This document shows, in pieces, positions 1 through 10,627 of a stretch of 64,000 bases of DNA. This DNA is from Allolobophora icterica (Eukaryota; Annelida; Clitellata; Crassiclitellata; Lumbricidae), in the NCBI GenBank assembly GCA_963556255.1, contig OY744611.1:129001-193000 (forward strand), read 5' to 3'. The first letter of the stretch is position 1. Every line of letters begins with the position of its first letter. The position numbers were made by a program, and so were the translations under genes. The notes below the pieces were generated by a model. It did no database searches. It was not told the DNA's origin and saw only the letters and a list, made by a program, of their open reading frames with translations.

Positions 1-190
1 ATAGTAGTCGAGGGTATACGCGGGTATACAGCGTATACTCACCTCTAGAGACCGTATACTCACCTCACAAAATATTTTTATTTATTTATATTAAAATACT
101 GTAGCTTATACTCACAAAATACTGTAGCGTATACTCACCTCTAATTTGTTTCGGAAAACTAAACGGTAGCGTATACTCACCTCTAATTTT
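1..190. repeat. Short degenerate tandem repeat
   Basis: A unit close to GCGTATACTCACCTCTA recurs at about 31, 52, 104, 127 and 169, with AT-rich spacers of uneven length. It is cut by the window start. No coding signal is visible. Confidence 0.7.
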
Positions 191-308
191 ACCACTACAG
201 CCCTGTCTGGGACATGATGTCTTACACTTCCAATTCATTTAAAACCATTATAATAGTTATTGCAATGGACGCCTATAATAGGCTTCGGTTACTTATATTT
301 CAGAAAAT

Positions 309-360
309 ATGTGTGTGTGTGTGTGTGTGGGTGTGTGTAGGTGTGTGTGCGTGTGTGTTC
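309..360. repeat. GT microsatellite
   Basis: An imperfect TG dinucleotide run. The Val/Cys-rich open frame across it is a by-product of the repeat, not a gene. Confidence 0.9.
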
Positions 361-690
361 TTTATTACAGCTTATATTATGTACAGTAATGAAGAACATG
401 TTAATGCGTATACTTGTCTGAGTCAGAGGTCATCCGTGGCGAAACCTAGACAATCTACGAGAAAAGTAAACCTCCTGGAGGAAAATTACAATCTAATATA
501 TAAGAAATGTATTTGTTTATTTACTTATGTATCCTTCATTCAGTCTTTTATTCATTCAACTCATAACTTGCGTAAAATCAGTGAATTGTCATCGGAAGCT
601 CGATATGAATATATAAGATTGATTTTTCCAGGGAGTTATACAGAGTCCTCTCAGCAGACACGAACCAACAATCGCTGCAGCTCCAGCGCT

Positions 691-885
691 CTACAGAATA
701 GACCATCGTGTTCCACAATTATGGACCACCCTACAAAATGGTTGTCTATTGCGCGTGATCCAAAAGCCAGTAGACTTTTCAGGAAGAATATTTAACGGCA
801 GAGAGTTCCAGAGAATGGTCATCTCCGGAAGAAGCCAACGACAGTAGAGATGAGACAATCTCAGGATACAGAAATTTGCTCCCAC
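691..885 (-). pseudogene. Possible LINE ORF2 C-terminal shard
   Basis: The minus frame contains WNSLPLNIL, the tryptophan-asparagine-leucine-proline motif found near the C terminus of many non-LTR retrotransposon ORF2 proteins. Nothing else of the reverse transcriptase is visible nearby, so the assignment is weak. It could be a short solo 3' fragment. Confidence 0.3.
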
Positions 886-1290
886 TAATTCTCGTAAGTT
901 CTCGCTCAGATGTATAGGACCAATCGTGTGGAATTGATTACCTCATCATCTTTCGTCAATCTGTGTCGTGATATCCCGTAGTTCTGACTCGCTTCTAGTG
1001 AAGTAGCAAATGTCGTCAGCAAATAGGAGTATAGAATAATAACATCATTTAATCAGTGTCGCTTGAAGTAATTAGATTATGTAATTAGTTTTGACAAGTT
1101 CTAATTAAATTTAATAACACTCATCAAAGTCTAAAAGATGTCTGATTTCTTAGTTTACGCTTCACTCTACGCTGTGTAATATACATAGTCCCATCCATCG
1201 AGCAAGACGGGTCTCAAGCAACGCGACATACATAGTAGATTAATCTGATCAATCGAAACAGAAAATTTTTGTCAGTTAGTTGTGAGTGTT

Positions 1291-2240
1291 TTATTTTCGA
1301 CTAAGATTGTAAATATTGAGTCCTTCTCTTGAATTAAAACATCCTCCAACGATCAGTTGTTTCTTTTCTTCGTCGTAATACAATCGCTTTGGCCTTTGGA
1401 TACTTGTTTCTTCTTCTCTTGTTGGGCAAAGAATTCGATTAAAGTTTAGATCGGAATCCAAGAAAATCACTCTGCCATTCCCTCGGTCAGCCACAAACAC
1501 TTGATCATCTGAGTTGACTGAGAGATAATTGGAATAAAGAATAAGATCATTCAGTTCTTGTGTTTCATTTGAAGGAATAAAACGACGGATGACCGTCTGT
1601 CCATCGCCGGTCACTTCACTTATGATAAACCTAAGATCCATCAATAGCCCATCGGCCTTCCCTTTTTTTCCCTCTTCAATCAACCCGTGAATGATGATTA
1701 AATTTCCAGTAGATGTCTCCACCGCATGCTGAGGGTTCTTGATTTCTTTTGGCAATTGAATGGAACGAAGAAGTTCTGCAGCTGATCCGTAGATATTCAA
1801 AATGGACGATGACTCATTGGACGATGACTTATTGACCAACAACAACTGACCATCCCTGGACACTGACAGAGTATGTGACTCATATTCAATGGTCAGCCAT
1901 TTGATGATTTTGTATTGGCCACCTGTTTCTCTGGTGATCTTCCAGACACATTTTTCAAACTTGCCGCTTAAGACATAAAGACAATTTTCCTTCTCATTGG
2001 AACCAATGTCTATGAGGAAGTCATTCTTTTCGGTGTCGATTTTCTTCACAAGATGAAATGGATCCAGATCCTGATAGACATGAATTACAATTGTAGAAGG
2101 CACAATCGGTGATCTACAGACAACGTAAATTTCATTTTGCAGTTTAGTAACTCCCCACACTTCTCTAGTAGCTCCACATAATTTTCCATTTATTCCAACG
2201 TGGATTCTCTCAATGAAGTTGATGGAAATCGGACACATGA
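1291..2240 (-). CDS. Host exon: beta-propeller (NHL-like) C-terminal domain
   Basis: A long minus-strand frame encodes about 310 residues with repeated beta-strand blocks. Examples are EVWGVTKLQNEIYVVC, NCLYVLSG..CVWKI, HTLSVSRDGQLLLV, DDQVFVADRGNGRVIFLD and KQLIVGGC, each roughly 40-50 residues apart. This is the pattern of an NHL/WD-type propeller. The frame opens at an ATG at 2334, but a TTTTATTTTAG acceptor sits just before 2240, so the true exon probably starts there. Residues encoded upstream look intronic. The stop is at 1291. It may be the last exon of a gene with the minus-strand exons at 4402, 5948 and 7799. The exact family is not recognised. Propeller domains of this kind usually bind proteins or ligands, which is inference here. 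Confidence 0.6.
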
Positions 2241-2316
2241 CTAAAATAAAAACACAGTTAAAGCTAATACAGTAACAATTTACTATATTCAATACTTTTA
2301 TTACAAGCGCTGCTAT

Positions 2317-2374
2317 TGCTTGCTTTCGATTCATTCTTTGTTTATTTACTACAACTTTTATTTATTTAAATAAC
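2317..2374. repeat. 58-bp inverted repeat partner 1
   Basis: This stretch is the reverse complement of 3859-3916 with about one mismatch. It overlaps the ATG upstream of the propeller exon. Confidence 0.7.
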
Positions 2375-2378
2375 AAAC

Positions 2379-2544
2379 CAGGGGCGTCTACAACATAGAA
2401 ACCTTGGAGCAAATGCTCCATCAAAGAAATAGGGGGAGATCTGTCAGTGTGTGTGCCACCATTTTAGGGGGCGGAGGAACGGGAAGGGGGAAGAAGAGGG
2501 AAAAGGGACGTTGCTCCAATGACTTAGGGGGATAGACGCCCCTG
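2379..2544. mobile_element. hAT-like MITE (CAGGGGCGTCTA family)
   Basis: The ends are CAGGGGCGTCTA and TAGACGCCCCTG, a 12-bp perfect terminal inverted repeat starting with CAGGG as in hAT elements. A related copy lies at 29169-29364 and shares the GGGGGAGATCTGTCAGTGT interior. No clear 8-bp target duplication is seen around this copy. It sits in a presumed intron. Confidence 0.65.
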
Positions 2545-4401
2545 CCTGTGTCAAATGTTCGCTCCTTCAATATATCCAACTTACGACTAAATAAAAACCA
2601 AATTATTAATGTATAAATTAACAATTTTATTCATTCATTTAGTATATTTTCTATTGTAATATCAGATTTAAATATTAAACGCATTTCCTACCTTAGCTAA
2701 TTGAATCTATTACTGTATGTTCTTTTATATTTATTTTATGCTATTTATTTGTTTTATTTATTTATTTTGTTTGACTCCCTTATTTTCATGAAACTCGCTG
2801 TTCGTCAGTTGATCTTATTCGCTGTTTATCTCTAACTCACTGTCTGTTCGTCAATTTCAGTATTCAACTACATTCCGCGAATTCATCTTACTAGCTCCTT
2901 ACACTTAACTCTTCAGTCTTATTCATTTGAAGCTGTCATGTGATCTAAGTCCCATTTCACGGTCACGGTCTATACTGAAACATAATATTTAATATTTGAA
3001 GAAATTCTTCTGTTCTCGCTTTTGGGGACATTGCCCCGGCTCCTCAATTATTGGGGGGCACTTGCCCCGGCTCCCCCTAGAGTCTACGCCTATGCTTAAT
3101 ACATAATATAATCAGCAGAAGTAGCTTAGATTAATAGAATTATTAAGACTACACTGGCTAGAAAAACATCAAAATGCTTTTTAACTGACCAAGAATGCCG
3201 ATAACTTATATCAATCTAGTAAAAGTAAATGAAAATGAAGACTCAGAAATAAAGGCTTTACAAGTCTGTTATAGAGAGAAACGTGATCTACAAAGCCAGG
3301 TTTCAAAAGGTGCTAAATTATCGTCAAGCTACTGAAATATTGTTTCAGAAGTCTAGCATAGCTGAGATTAAGACATGCGAAGTTGAACTAAAGGAAGATG
3401 GAAGACACTGCACACAGAGTAAAACTTGAAAAGATAGGGAGACAGAATGGTAAGATCGAAAGCAAGTAAGCAAGACAGAAAATGAGATGTTGAAATAGCT
3501 AAAAGGACAAAAAGACAACCGAAAGAGAACGAGTTATTATGGAATTGATAGTTAGCAGTAAGAAAATCAGGTAGCCTAATTGGACAGATGGTAAGATGAA
3601 ATGAATTACTAATAAAAAAAACTGAAAGAACGCTATAAAGTTACAATGGCTGCATCAAGTCATGGAAGCCGTGAAAGAGCAGTAGACAAAATCGAAACTG
3701 GAAACAGACAATGAGAAAGATAAGCAAATCTACAGTTAGAAATAGATTAATAGTCATGCCACCTGTAGAATATAGAAGCCAAACATAGAAACCCTGTCAG
3801 TTCCGGAGATAAAGTTGAGAAAAAAGCAGAAAGACAATTTAGATATAAGATGGTGACCGTTATTTAAATAAATAAAAGTTGTAGTAAATAAACAAAGGAT
3901 GAATCGAAAGCAAGCATATAGACAAATTTCTTCAGAAACAGAAAAACAGAGACACAGAACTGACATACTATCAGAAATTCATAATGAAAACAAAGATTTA
4001 TTTATTTCTTTAATATCTTCAGTATGAAACAAATTTACATGTAAACAAAACGCCCCATTTCATACGCATTAACGTTACAACGGAAGTCTCTGCTGACTGT
4101 CCAGACCAGAGGTGAAAAGTTTTTTCGGATTTTGGTTTTAAACAATAAGAAAGAAAACCACAAATTTGTTTTTCAAAAATAAATATCTGTTTTCTTTTTT
4201 ATTTTTGTAAAATTATTTTAATAACATTGATTTAATTATTTTTAATTTTCGGAAATCGCAACTAAATTAAGCTCAGTTGGAGCACTTGTTCATGCCATAT
4301 TTCATGATTTTCATTATCCGAAATCTGAAAATCTTAGAAACAACCAAAACAACAAAACCATAAAACAAAAACAAAACAAAAAATAAAGAACAACGAAATG
4401 T
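2545..4401. other. Non-coding stretch, presumed intron
   Basis: No supported coding region. It contains AT-rich DNA, a GGGGCACTTGCCCCGGCTCC low-complexity patch near 3025-3090 and the 58-bp inverted repeat partner at 3859-3916. Confidence 0.5.
3859..3916. repeat. 58-bp inverted repeat partner 2
   Basis: Reverse complement of 2317-2374, including the same ATGAATCGAAAGCAAGCA start-like sequence. It may be a duplicated gene fragment. Confidence 0.7.
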
Positions 4402-4892
4402 TTAATCTTGAAACAGTTTTTTGCACCTCTGGTCCAGACCCCATGCCCCAACAAATATTTTGGACAAGTTTACGCCAGTGGTATTAAGTATCATTTTATG
4501 TTGAGTGATTTCAAAGAACTTGCCAACTGTTTTCTTGAACTGATTACTATCAATGTTGATCACTATCGATTGTATAATCTCAGAAGTAGATGATCGATTA
4601 TCTGCAAGACCTAAGAATGCGTCTGTCAGATGATTCGATTCGTACAACTTCTGAATATTCTCAAGAGCTGCTTGTGAATGACACCACATCCAAACGACCA
4701 CAGTCTCTCTATCCAGTTGAGAGTTAAGGATCTCTATGCCTTTCTCATTCAATTGGCTGATGATTTTTTCAGTTTCATGTGATCTTGGTTTGGTTCTGTC
4801 TCGAAGGTCTTCGATTTTTTTATGAAGTAGCTGTGCGTCTATAACCGGTGCACACTTCGCATCATGAATTTGCACCTCGAGTTTTATTACGA
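4402..4892 (-). CDS. Host exon, unknown domain (weak TRADD-N resemblance)
   Basis: The open minus frame is preceded by a TTCTCTTCTGTTTTAG acceptor, giving an exon start at 4892; the first in-frame ATG is at 4875. About 160 residues are encoded. The block ETVVVWMWCHSQAALENIQKLYES, followed by a hydrophobic IVINID segment, resembles the pattern of TRADD-N-type domains: a strand, a Cys, a helix of aliphatic residues, then another strand. The similarity is by eye only. It has no membrane segment or signal peptide. The frame ends at 4402. It lies between the CARD-like exon and the propeller exon on the same strand, so a shared gene is plausible but unproven. Confidence 0.45.
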
Positions 4893-5947
4893 CTAAAACA
4901 GAAGAGAAAGAATTTAAAATACCGAACTGATATCAAAGACTCCGAGGCAGTTTTAGTTAACTGAAGTTGAATTTTATTCATTAAAGTTCCGAACACAAAT
5001 AAAGAATATTTTTTTTAGCTTTTTCAATGTTCATACGTGAAAGATTTTAATTTTCAGTCTGATTTAAGCGCCTCAAATTGGACATTTACTATCGATTTTT
5101 GAAATATAAAAGTCGATATTGTCATAACGAAAACGAGCGTGCTATTCGAAGAATTTATCTTAACTGATCCGGGATCTTTAATGCGTAATTGTTATTGTCA
5201 CTTTCCACGAATGTCTCTTCTCTGCAGAAGTACTTTGTTGTCATGCTCTACTAATGTATCTCGTCGAATAAAATGTTCAATAATTACATACGAACGTTCA
5301 GTTACACAGACGATGATGACTATTCCATTGCAACAACTACAAGAACGTAACTTATATTCTAACTTCTCAAGACGAACGCCTAGCGTCTGCTAATACACTT
5401 CTGACCACTGACTGCTATTGTACTGAATGCTCTCTCTGACTTCTGCTGTCTACAGACTTACATATCCTAAGTCATGCAGAGCTCTTTAGTTATGATTGGT
5501 TCGTCACTGTAGGACCTTACCTTAGATTCTTAGATTGACAATACAAGTCTACTGGGAGGTTGGCCTTAGTCTAACCTACATAATTATCCTTGGCCAATGG
5601 AAAACTATATCTGATGATGATGGATCACTTTTTCCATAAGCTTATAAGAATGTCCATCTGCTGTGTCATCTATTATACCGAATAATCTAACGTCAAGTGT
5701 TCTGAAATTTTATATTTGAAGACGATGCTGACCAGAAGATGGACCGGAATTCTCTGACCAGCTGCAGTATATTATTCCTGTTGAGATTGTCATCACAACT
5801 TATCCTATTCTTATAATCTAACTTCTTAAGCGCTGCGCTACTGGGTTTCATAATTACCTCAGCCTACATACCTAGAATTAACTCTGTGATAGTTTTACGT
5901 TTTATGGGTCAGACAGTCCACTTTAATATTCTAATCATGAAGCAAAT
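4893..5947. other. Non-coding stretch, presumed intron
   Basis: No gene recognised. Short plus-strand frames near 5139-5393 show no domain or splice support. Confidence 0.45.
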
Positions 5948-6278
5948 TATTGTAACACATGAGCATTGAGATAAAATTTAGACCGTAAACCTCCTCCGTT
6001 TTCTATGATCCTTGCCACTGTCTTCTGGTTCGTTTGTCGAAGACATTTGACGAAGTTTAAAAACTTTGTCTCGTCGAAGTAACTGACGACGTACAAAAGT
6101 TCTGCGTTCTTATCTCGTTTTGAACGTTGTTGCTGAAAGAGTTGACTTTGATCTTCTGTTATGCAGTTGAGAGCAAGAAGTGAAGTGATTAACTCGTCAT
6201 TTGGTTGAATATTTTCTAAGAGATAATTTCTGTTGTTTCTAATGATTGCATATCTTTTCTTAGATTTTCCATAGAAAT
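5948..6278 (-). CDS. Host exon: CARD-like death-fold domain
   Basis: A minus-strand frame without an ATG opens after a TTGGTTTTTTAG acceptor at about 6279 and runs to a TAA at 5948. About 110 residues are encoded. They show the helix pattern of a caspase-recruitment domain: RNNRNYLLENI, DELITSLLALNCITEDQ, a basic loop (QQRSKRDKNAELLYVV), FLNFVKCLRQTNQKTVARII and a final Gly-rich turn. A GT after GGAGGAG could instead be a splice donor, so the terminal stop may not be used. CARDs mediate homotypic interactions in apoptosis and innate immune signalling. The neighbouring minus-strand exons suggest a multi-domain receptor or adaptor, which is inference. Confidence 0.55.
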
Positions 6279-7798
6279 CTAAAAAACCAAATGTAATATA
6301 ACTTTTGAGATCACAGCTTTGCTACATTACGACATAGGCCCTATCAAAAGCAAAACCTGTTGCCCGAAGTAAACGAGCTGGGCCTGTTGACTTCGGATTA
6401 GACAGAGCTAATGAATTTCATTATGTTTTTTATTCAAAAAGCCACATTCAAGCCGTTAAGTTGTTAAGCCGCAGCCGCTCTTTCTTTTTGCCAAAATATT
6501 TCTAAGATGTCTAACTCACCTAAAGGCAAAGAGATCATCCATTTCTCGCCCATAGTGACTCAATAGATGCGAATTTTAGACTTACTTACTACGACATTTA
6601 AATTGTGCCTACACTAAGTGTCTTATAGGGTTATTTCTGAATAGTCTAAACATAATTCTTTTACACGCCATTGGGCTTCAAACAGTTGTCGCTGGAAAGT
6701 GAAACGGAGAGTTAAACTATTATTCTGGATCAGTCTGCTTAAAATTGGAATAGTAATGACGGAAACAGGAAAAACAAGGCAAGGAGATATGAAGAAAAAC
6801 AGGTTCTAATTCTAATGGATTGTTTAATTTAGATCATCATTATCGTAAATTGATAATGGATATAAACACGAGGTCACATGGCAATGCCTTCGTTTCAAGC
6901 AGACTTGACAAATTCAAATTCTCATTGGAATTACTAATGGAGATTTGCAGATATTGGAAATGACTGAAAGGTCTCTGGCAAGTGTCATAACCAAGACACC
7001 CAAATATTAGTCTGCTAAGTACATAAAATTCATTACACCGTCTCCCATTAAACTGCGAAATGAGTTTAAAATCTCTCTAAAAGTGTGCATTTGCAATATT
7101 ATATTTTAATCGGTTGACCTATACCCGCTCGTTTGCCACGTATGAAAGCAGAAAGTACAAGGCGAAGATTGATATATTAGATAGAAATGTATATTATCAG
7201 CTTCGGGAGGTTGTCTACATTGTATATTTGATTTTTAAGTGAACAATGTTTAACATCACATTGAAGCATTTAAAACTGTGTGCATTAATAAGTAATCCTT
7301 CTTTCCGCTTAAGTGACAAGGAATAATGACTAGCCTAAATGCGCTGTTGTAAATGTTAGCAGGCCTGGATTGCTCAATAGCCGAGCTACTGAGTTGTATA
7401 ATGCATAGTGGACTTGCAACATCAAAAGGCCCCGTGCGATGGCACCTAAAGTTTTGCGCAACGTTAACTGACCAGTTGATGGGCGTTCACCCTTTAAATT
7501 AGATCCCAGCGAGCTTTAGATTAGCATGTTAGTGCACAGAAAAAACTGGTGACTGGGACTTATCTCTACACACTCTTTGGAGGCTCAAATCAACGCCTGA
7601 TACCTCCGACTTTGGAATCATGAAGGGGTGGACCCACAACATCTTGCGTCTAGGGGTCCCAATAACCCCTAATAAGAGCTGACTTTCAGAATATATTATT
7701 TGATTGAAAGTCAATGATATAATATTTTTTAAATGAGATAAATGGAACTAAAAACTCATAGTTCTGGTTAGATGGCAACCAATTATAATGCTCTTTTG
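6279..7798. other. Non-coding stretch, presumed intron
   Basis: No coding region or recognised repeat supported. The short minus frame at 7529-7714 has no domain or splice support. Confidence 0.4.
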
Positions 7799-8002
7799 CT
7801 AGAAAACCAAATCACCTTTCATTCGCTTCGAAATTCTTTTCTTAAACCTTCGTCTTGTTATTCGTTGAAACCAACAGAAGTCGACTGATGCCAAAGCTTT
7901 GATAACATCTTCGTCTCTATGTTGTGTCGAAGAACTCAGTATCCAGTGCAGAAACGACTTTTCTAAGATTACATCCAACAGATCCAGTGGGAGTTCATTC
8001 AC
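7799..8002 (-). CDS. Host exon, F-box-like helical segment
   Basis: A TTTGTTTCATTTTAG acceptor precedes the frame at 8002. The 67 residues begin VNELPLDLLDVILEKSFLHWI and continue with IKALASVDFCWFQRITRRRFKKR. This resembles the F-box arrangement of LP..LL..I followed by a helix with a conserved Val-Cys-x-x-W-like core, and it ends in a basic cluster. It stops at 7799. It is the most upstream of four minus-strand exons here. Because it has its own stop, it may belong to a separate gene or the stop may lie past an unused donor. The function is not assigned with confidence. Confidence 0.4.
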   Translation of the reverse strand: MNELPLDLLDVILEKSFLHWILSSSTQHRDEDVIKALASVDFCWFQRITRRRFKKRISKRMKGDLVF

Positions 8003-8244
8003 CTAAAATGAAACAAAGATTTGTGCTATATTTTCAACCATTAGGAGGAAGGGAATGAAAACTGCGATGTACAATTACTGAGAACACCAAGTGTCAAGGT
8101 GAATTTTACAAATTGCTTCTTTCTTTAGTTCTGGCTAATGCTGCTCGTAACCTTGGCATTGTTTCTGTCTCTTACGGACTATCTAAATGGCAATTGCATG
8201 TCGTCATTAGATTATGATTTGGGTTTGGCAATGCCAATTGCGGA

Positions 8245-8533
8245 ATGCATCTTGCTATTTACTCGAGTTCTGCTGCCCCATTTAGGTTTGGCTGGCCGGA
8301 GAGACCTTTGTTCCTCTGCTCCTGGTGAATTGGTTGTTCTATTTTGCACGCACCTCAACAATGCAACGTCAACCTTTCTAGAAGATTGGGCCAGATATCT
8401 GGAATGGCCTCCCTGTACAGTAGACCTACGCATTGTCTTAGCTAGGAATTCTGCTTGTACTTTCTATAAACATTTGGAAACTGTTTTTAGCCTGGGTTGG
8501 GCTAGAGCACCTCTGAGTAGTTGTCTTGGATAG
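8245..8533 (+). pseudogene. LINE ORF2 C-terminal tail
   Basis: The frame through EDWARYLEWPPCTVDLRI and CTFYKHLETVF matches the degenerate pattern at the extreme C terminus of CR1/L2-like ORF2: an aromatic-Trp-Leu-Pro motif followed by a Phe-Lys-x-x-Leu-Lys-Thr-like motif. The hydrophobic start at 8138 looks like a signal peptide, but this context makes a LINE remnant more likely. Confidence 0.4.
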
Positions 8534-8869
8534 ACGATATATGAATGTTCTGAATGAACGAACGTTTGAATGAATCATACAATCATACACATTCGTGACC
8601 TACGCAGAATTAGGTGTCATGTTTTCATTTCTTCAAGGACATCTATGACAAATGCACTGGCTTTGAGTCCGATCGATTAATATAACTCATTTGTTGGTAG
8701 GCCTATTACAGACTCACACATGCTGAAACTCCAACGCCTGAATTTGAAGTATGACTCTGAGTTAAAATCTTTACTTTGATTTCCTGTTCAGCAAAGAATT
8801 TGTTTAAATTCGAGCTCAACGTTTTTGAAACACGGAATTTAAATTCAGTCTAAATTGATTCCTCCAGAC

Positions 8870-9180
8870 TCTTCATTATCGATTGAGGTCATCTGATTGT
8901 CTTTCTGCGGTCCTACCTAAAACTAGAACTGTTCTTGGTGGACGAGCTTTTTCTGTTGCAGGACTTGGATTTTGGAACGCTATCCCCTCCGTCGCTTATG
9001 CCAGTTGTTATCGGTTTAAGACTTACCGCTAAACCACCGTAGGCTGTGTCTCTGTGGTAGGAGATCGATCTTTAGGTTATTGATTTGATTGCGGCTCAAT
9101 TTTGGTGAACCGTCGGTTGAAGCCTTTTTGCTTACACCGGCCCGATAAATGTCATTGATCGGTAATTAATAATATAAAAA
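8870..9180 (+). pseudogene. LINE ORF2 tail with 3' UTR
   Basis: The plus frame near 8915-9015 reads RAFSVAGLGFWNAIPS followed by a short basic tail and stop, the usual end of CR1/L2-like ORF2. It is followed by an AT-rich 3' UTR-like stretch ending near AATAATATAAAAATGG. Confidence 0.55.
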
Positions 9181-10374
9181 TGGAATTAATAGTGTAACTA
9201 TGATTTCACATTATTGTTTTATGCAGCAGACCTTTAAACACTGCAATATAAAGGAAAAGCTGTATAAAACTTATTTTTAAATTCTATCAAACTTTAGTTA
9301 CGAGCAACATACATAGAATTAAATGTCGTGAACATTTAAAGTGTCATGTATAACTAAAGTTAGGGAGACTAGCTTATCACCTGGCGCTTTAAAAAATGAA
9401 GTCAGACTTTGAAACCTAATCATGTTCACGCTTAGGTTTCGGAGACAATTTGAAATTCGGGAATATATAGTGATATTTTTCAAAAATTCTATATTTGCTA
9501 CAAATTCTTCTTCTTCATCAAGTTCTCTGCCCTCGTGCAGGTTCAATCAGTGCATATTTTAAGGGATTTTAACTACCAGGACAAAGCCGCCCATTATTAA
9601 TGGTCTGGGGAGCGTCGTCAGCTCCCCTAGCGGGGTCTGGATGGAGCCCCAGCCGACAACTCATTTTAGAGCATTTGTTGCCAAATCGAGCCAGTACAGT
9701 ACTGTTGTAGCTACTTTATTTTACCAAATTTGCTTTCTATCATTATACATATCCCTATTTAAGTCATGCATAATTTGAGAATACGACATAATTAGTTCAA
9801 TTATACTACAAAAAAATTTGATATAACTAAGTCAGTGCAGACAGGCTCAGAGGCAGCGATCTTGTTTGACACGTGATAAAAAAAGAGGTCAAAAATCTGT
9901 TCGCACTTGAGCGCGAAAACATTTTTGGACCTTTATGGGTGTTTCTTCAAAATTCGGAACCTTCGTCGGAAATTGTATACTGTGCCCACCCACTGTTAAA
10001 TGTGGGGGTCTTGTCCCCTCGATCCCCGGGATCGCCGCCTCTGGACAGGCTAAGTGACTATGACCCAGTGGAGGAGCTGCAGCTACAATAAATAATGACG
10101 ACTTTAACTTCAGCAAACACATCCTGGACAACTTTATTTTCCAATTTAGATACGCTAAGAAAACAAGTAACATTCTATAAATGTTCTTTTGTTGGGTGGA
10201 CCCTTATAAAATGTAACTATAGTATTAGTCAGCTATTACGTTACTGTTTTAGTCAAAACAGAGTTCGGTCACAACAACTTCCCAGATGGTAAGGTCAGGG
10301 TAGCCTACTGTGGAAAAACTTGTGCGCGTAGAACTGCGTAGGGTAAATGTTCTGATCCGATCATCCGAATGTCC
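9181..10374. other. No gene recognised
   Basis: Mixed AT-rich DNA with GC-richer patches at 9600-9660 and 9980-10060 (CCCCTCGATCCCCGGGAT). Short open frames on both strands lack domain support. Confidence 0.4.
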
Positions 10375-10590
10375 TTAGCGTCTGTCTTTGATTAACCGGA
10401 ATATGGCTACGCATGGCCTCGGGTCAAAATATGCAGTGTCCATTCCATTTAGTGATATCAATAACCGGTCATTAACGGTATCCAAAGACACTGGCAGTCG
10501 ATGGCTCATTCTCAGATTGTTGTAGTGAGAGATCACTCGTTCTACTTGCATAGAATGTGGAGCCACTGAAATTTCGGCAGCCAATAGCTT
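10375..10590 (-). pseudogene. hAT transposase dimerisation-domain fragment
   Basis: The minus frame encodes about 70 residues: ISVAPHSMQVERVISHYNNL, MSHRLPVSLDTVNDRLLISL and YFDPRPCVAIFRLIKDRR. This is the order seen at the C terminus of hAT transposases, with the Ser-x-x-x-ER motif, the Arg-Leu helix and the Asp-Pro-Arg-Pro motif. The catalytic part is absent. It is likely a truncated relic. Confidence 0.6.
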
Positions 10591-10627
10591 ACGTAGATAG
10601 CAATTGGTTGCTGGAAAAACCTAGAGT

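Noticed and set aside
8138..8533. Secreted protein with a signal-peptide-like start
   Set aside because: The later residues match a LINE ORF2 tail and no signal cleavage context or further domain is seen.
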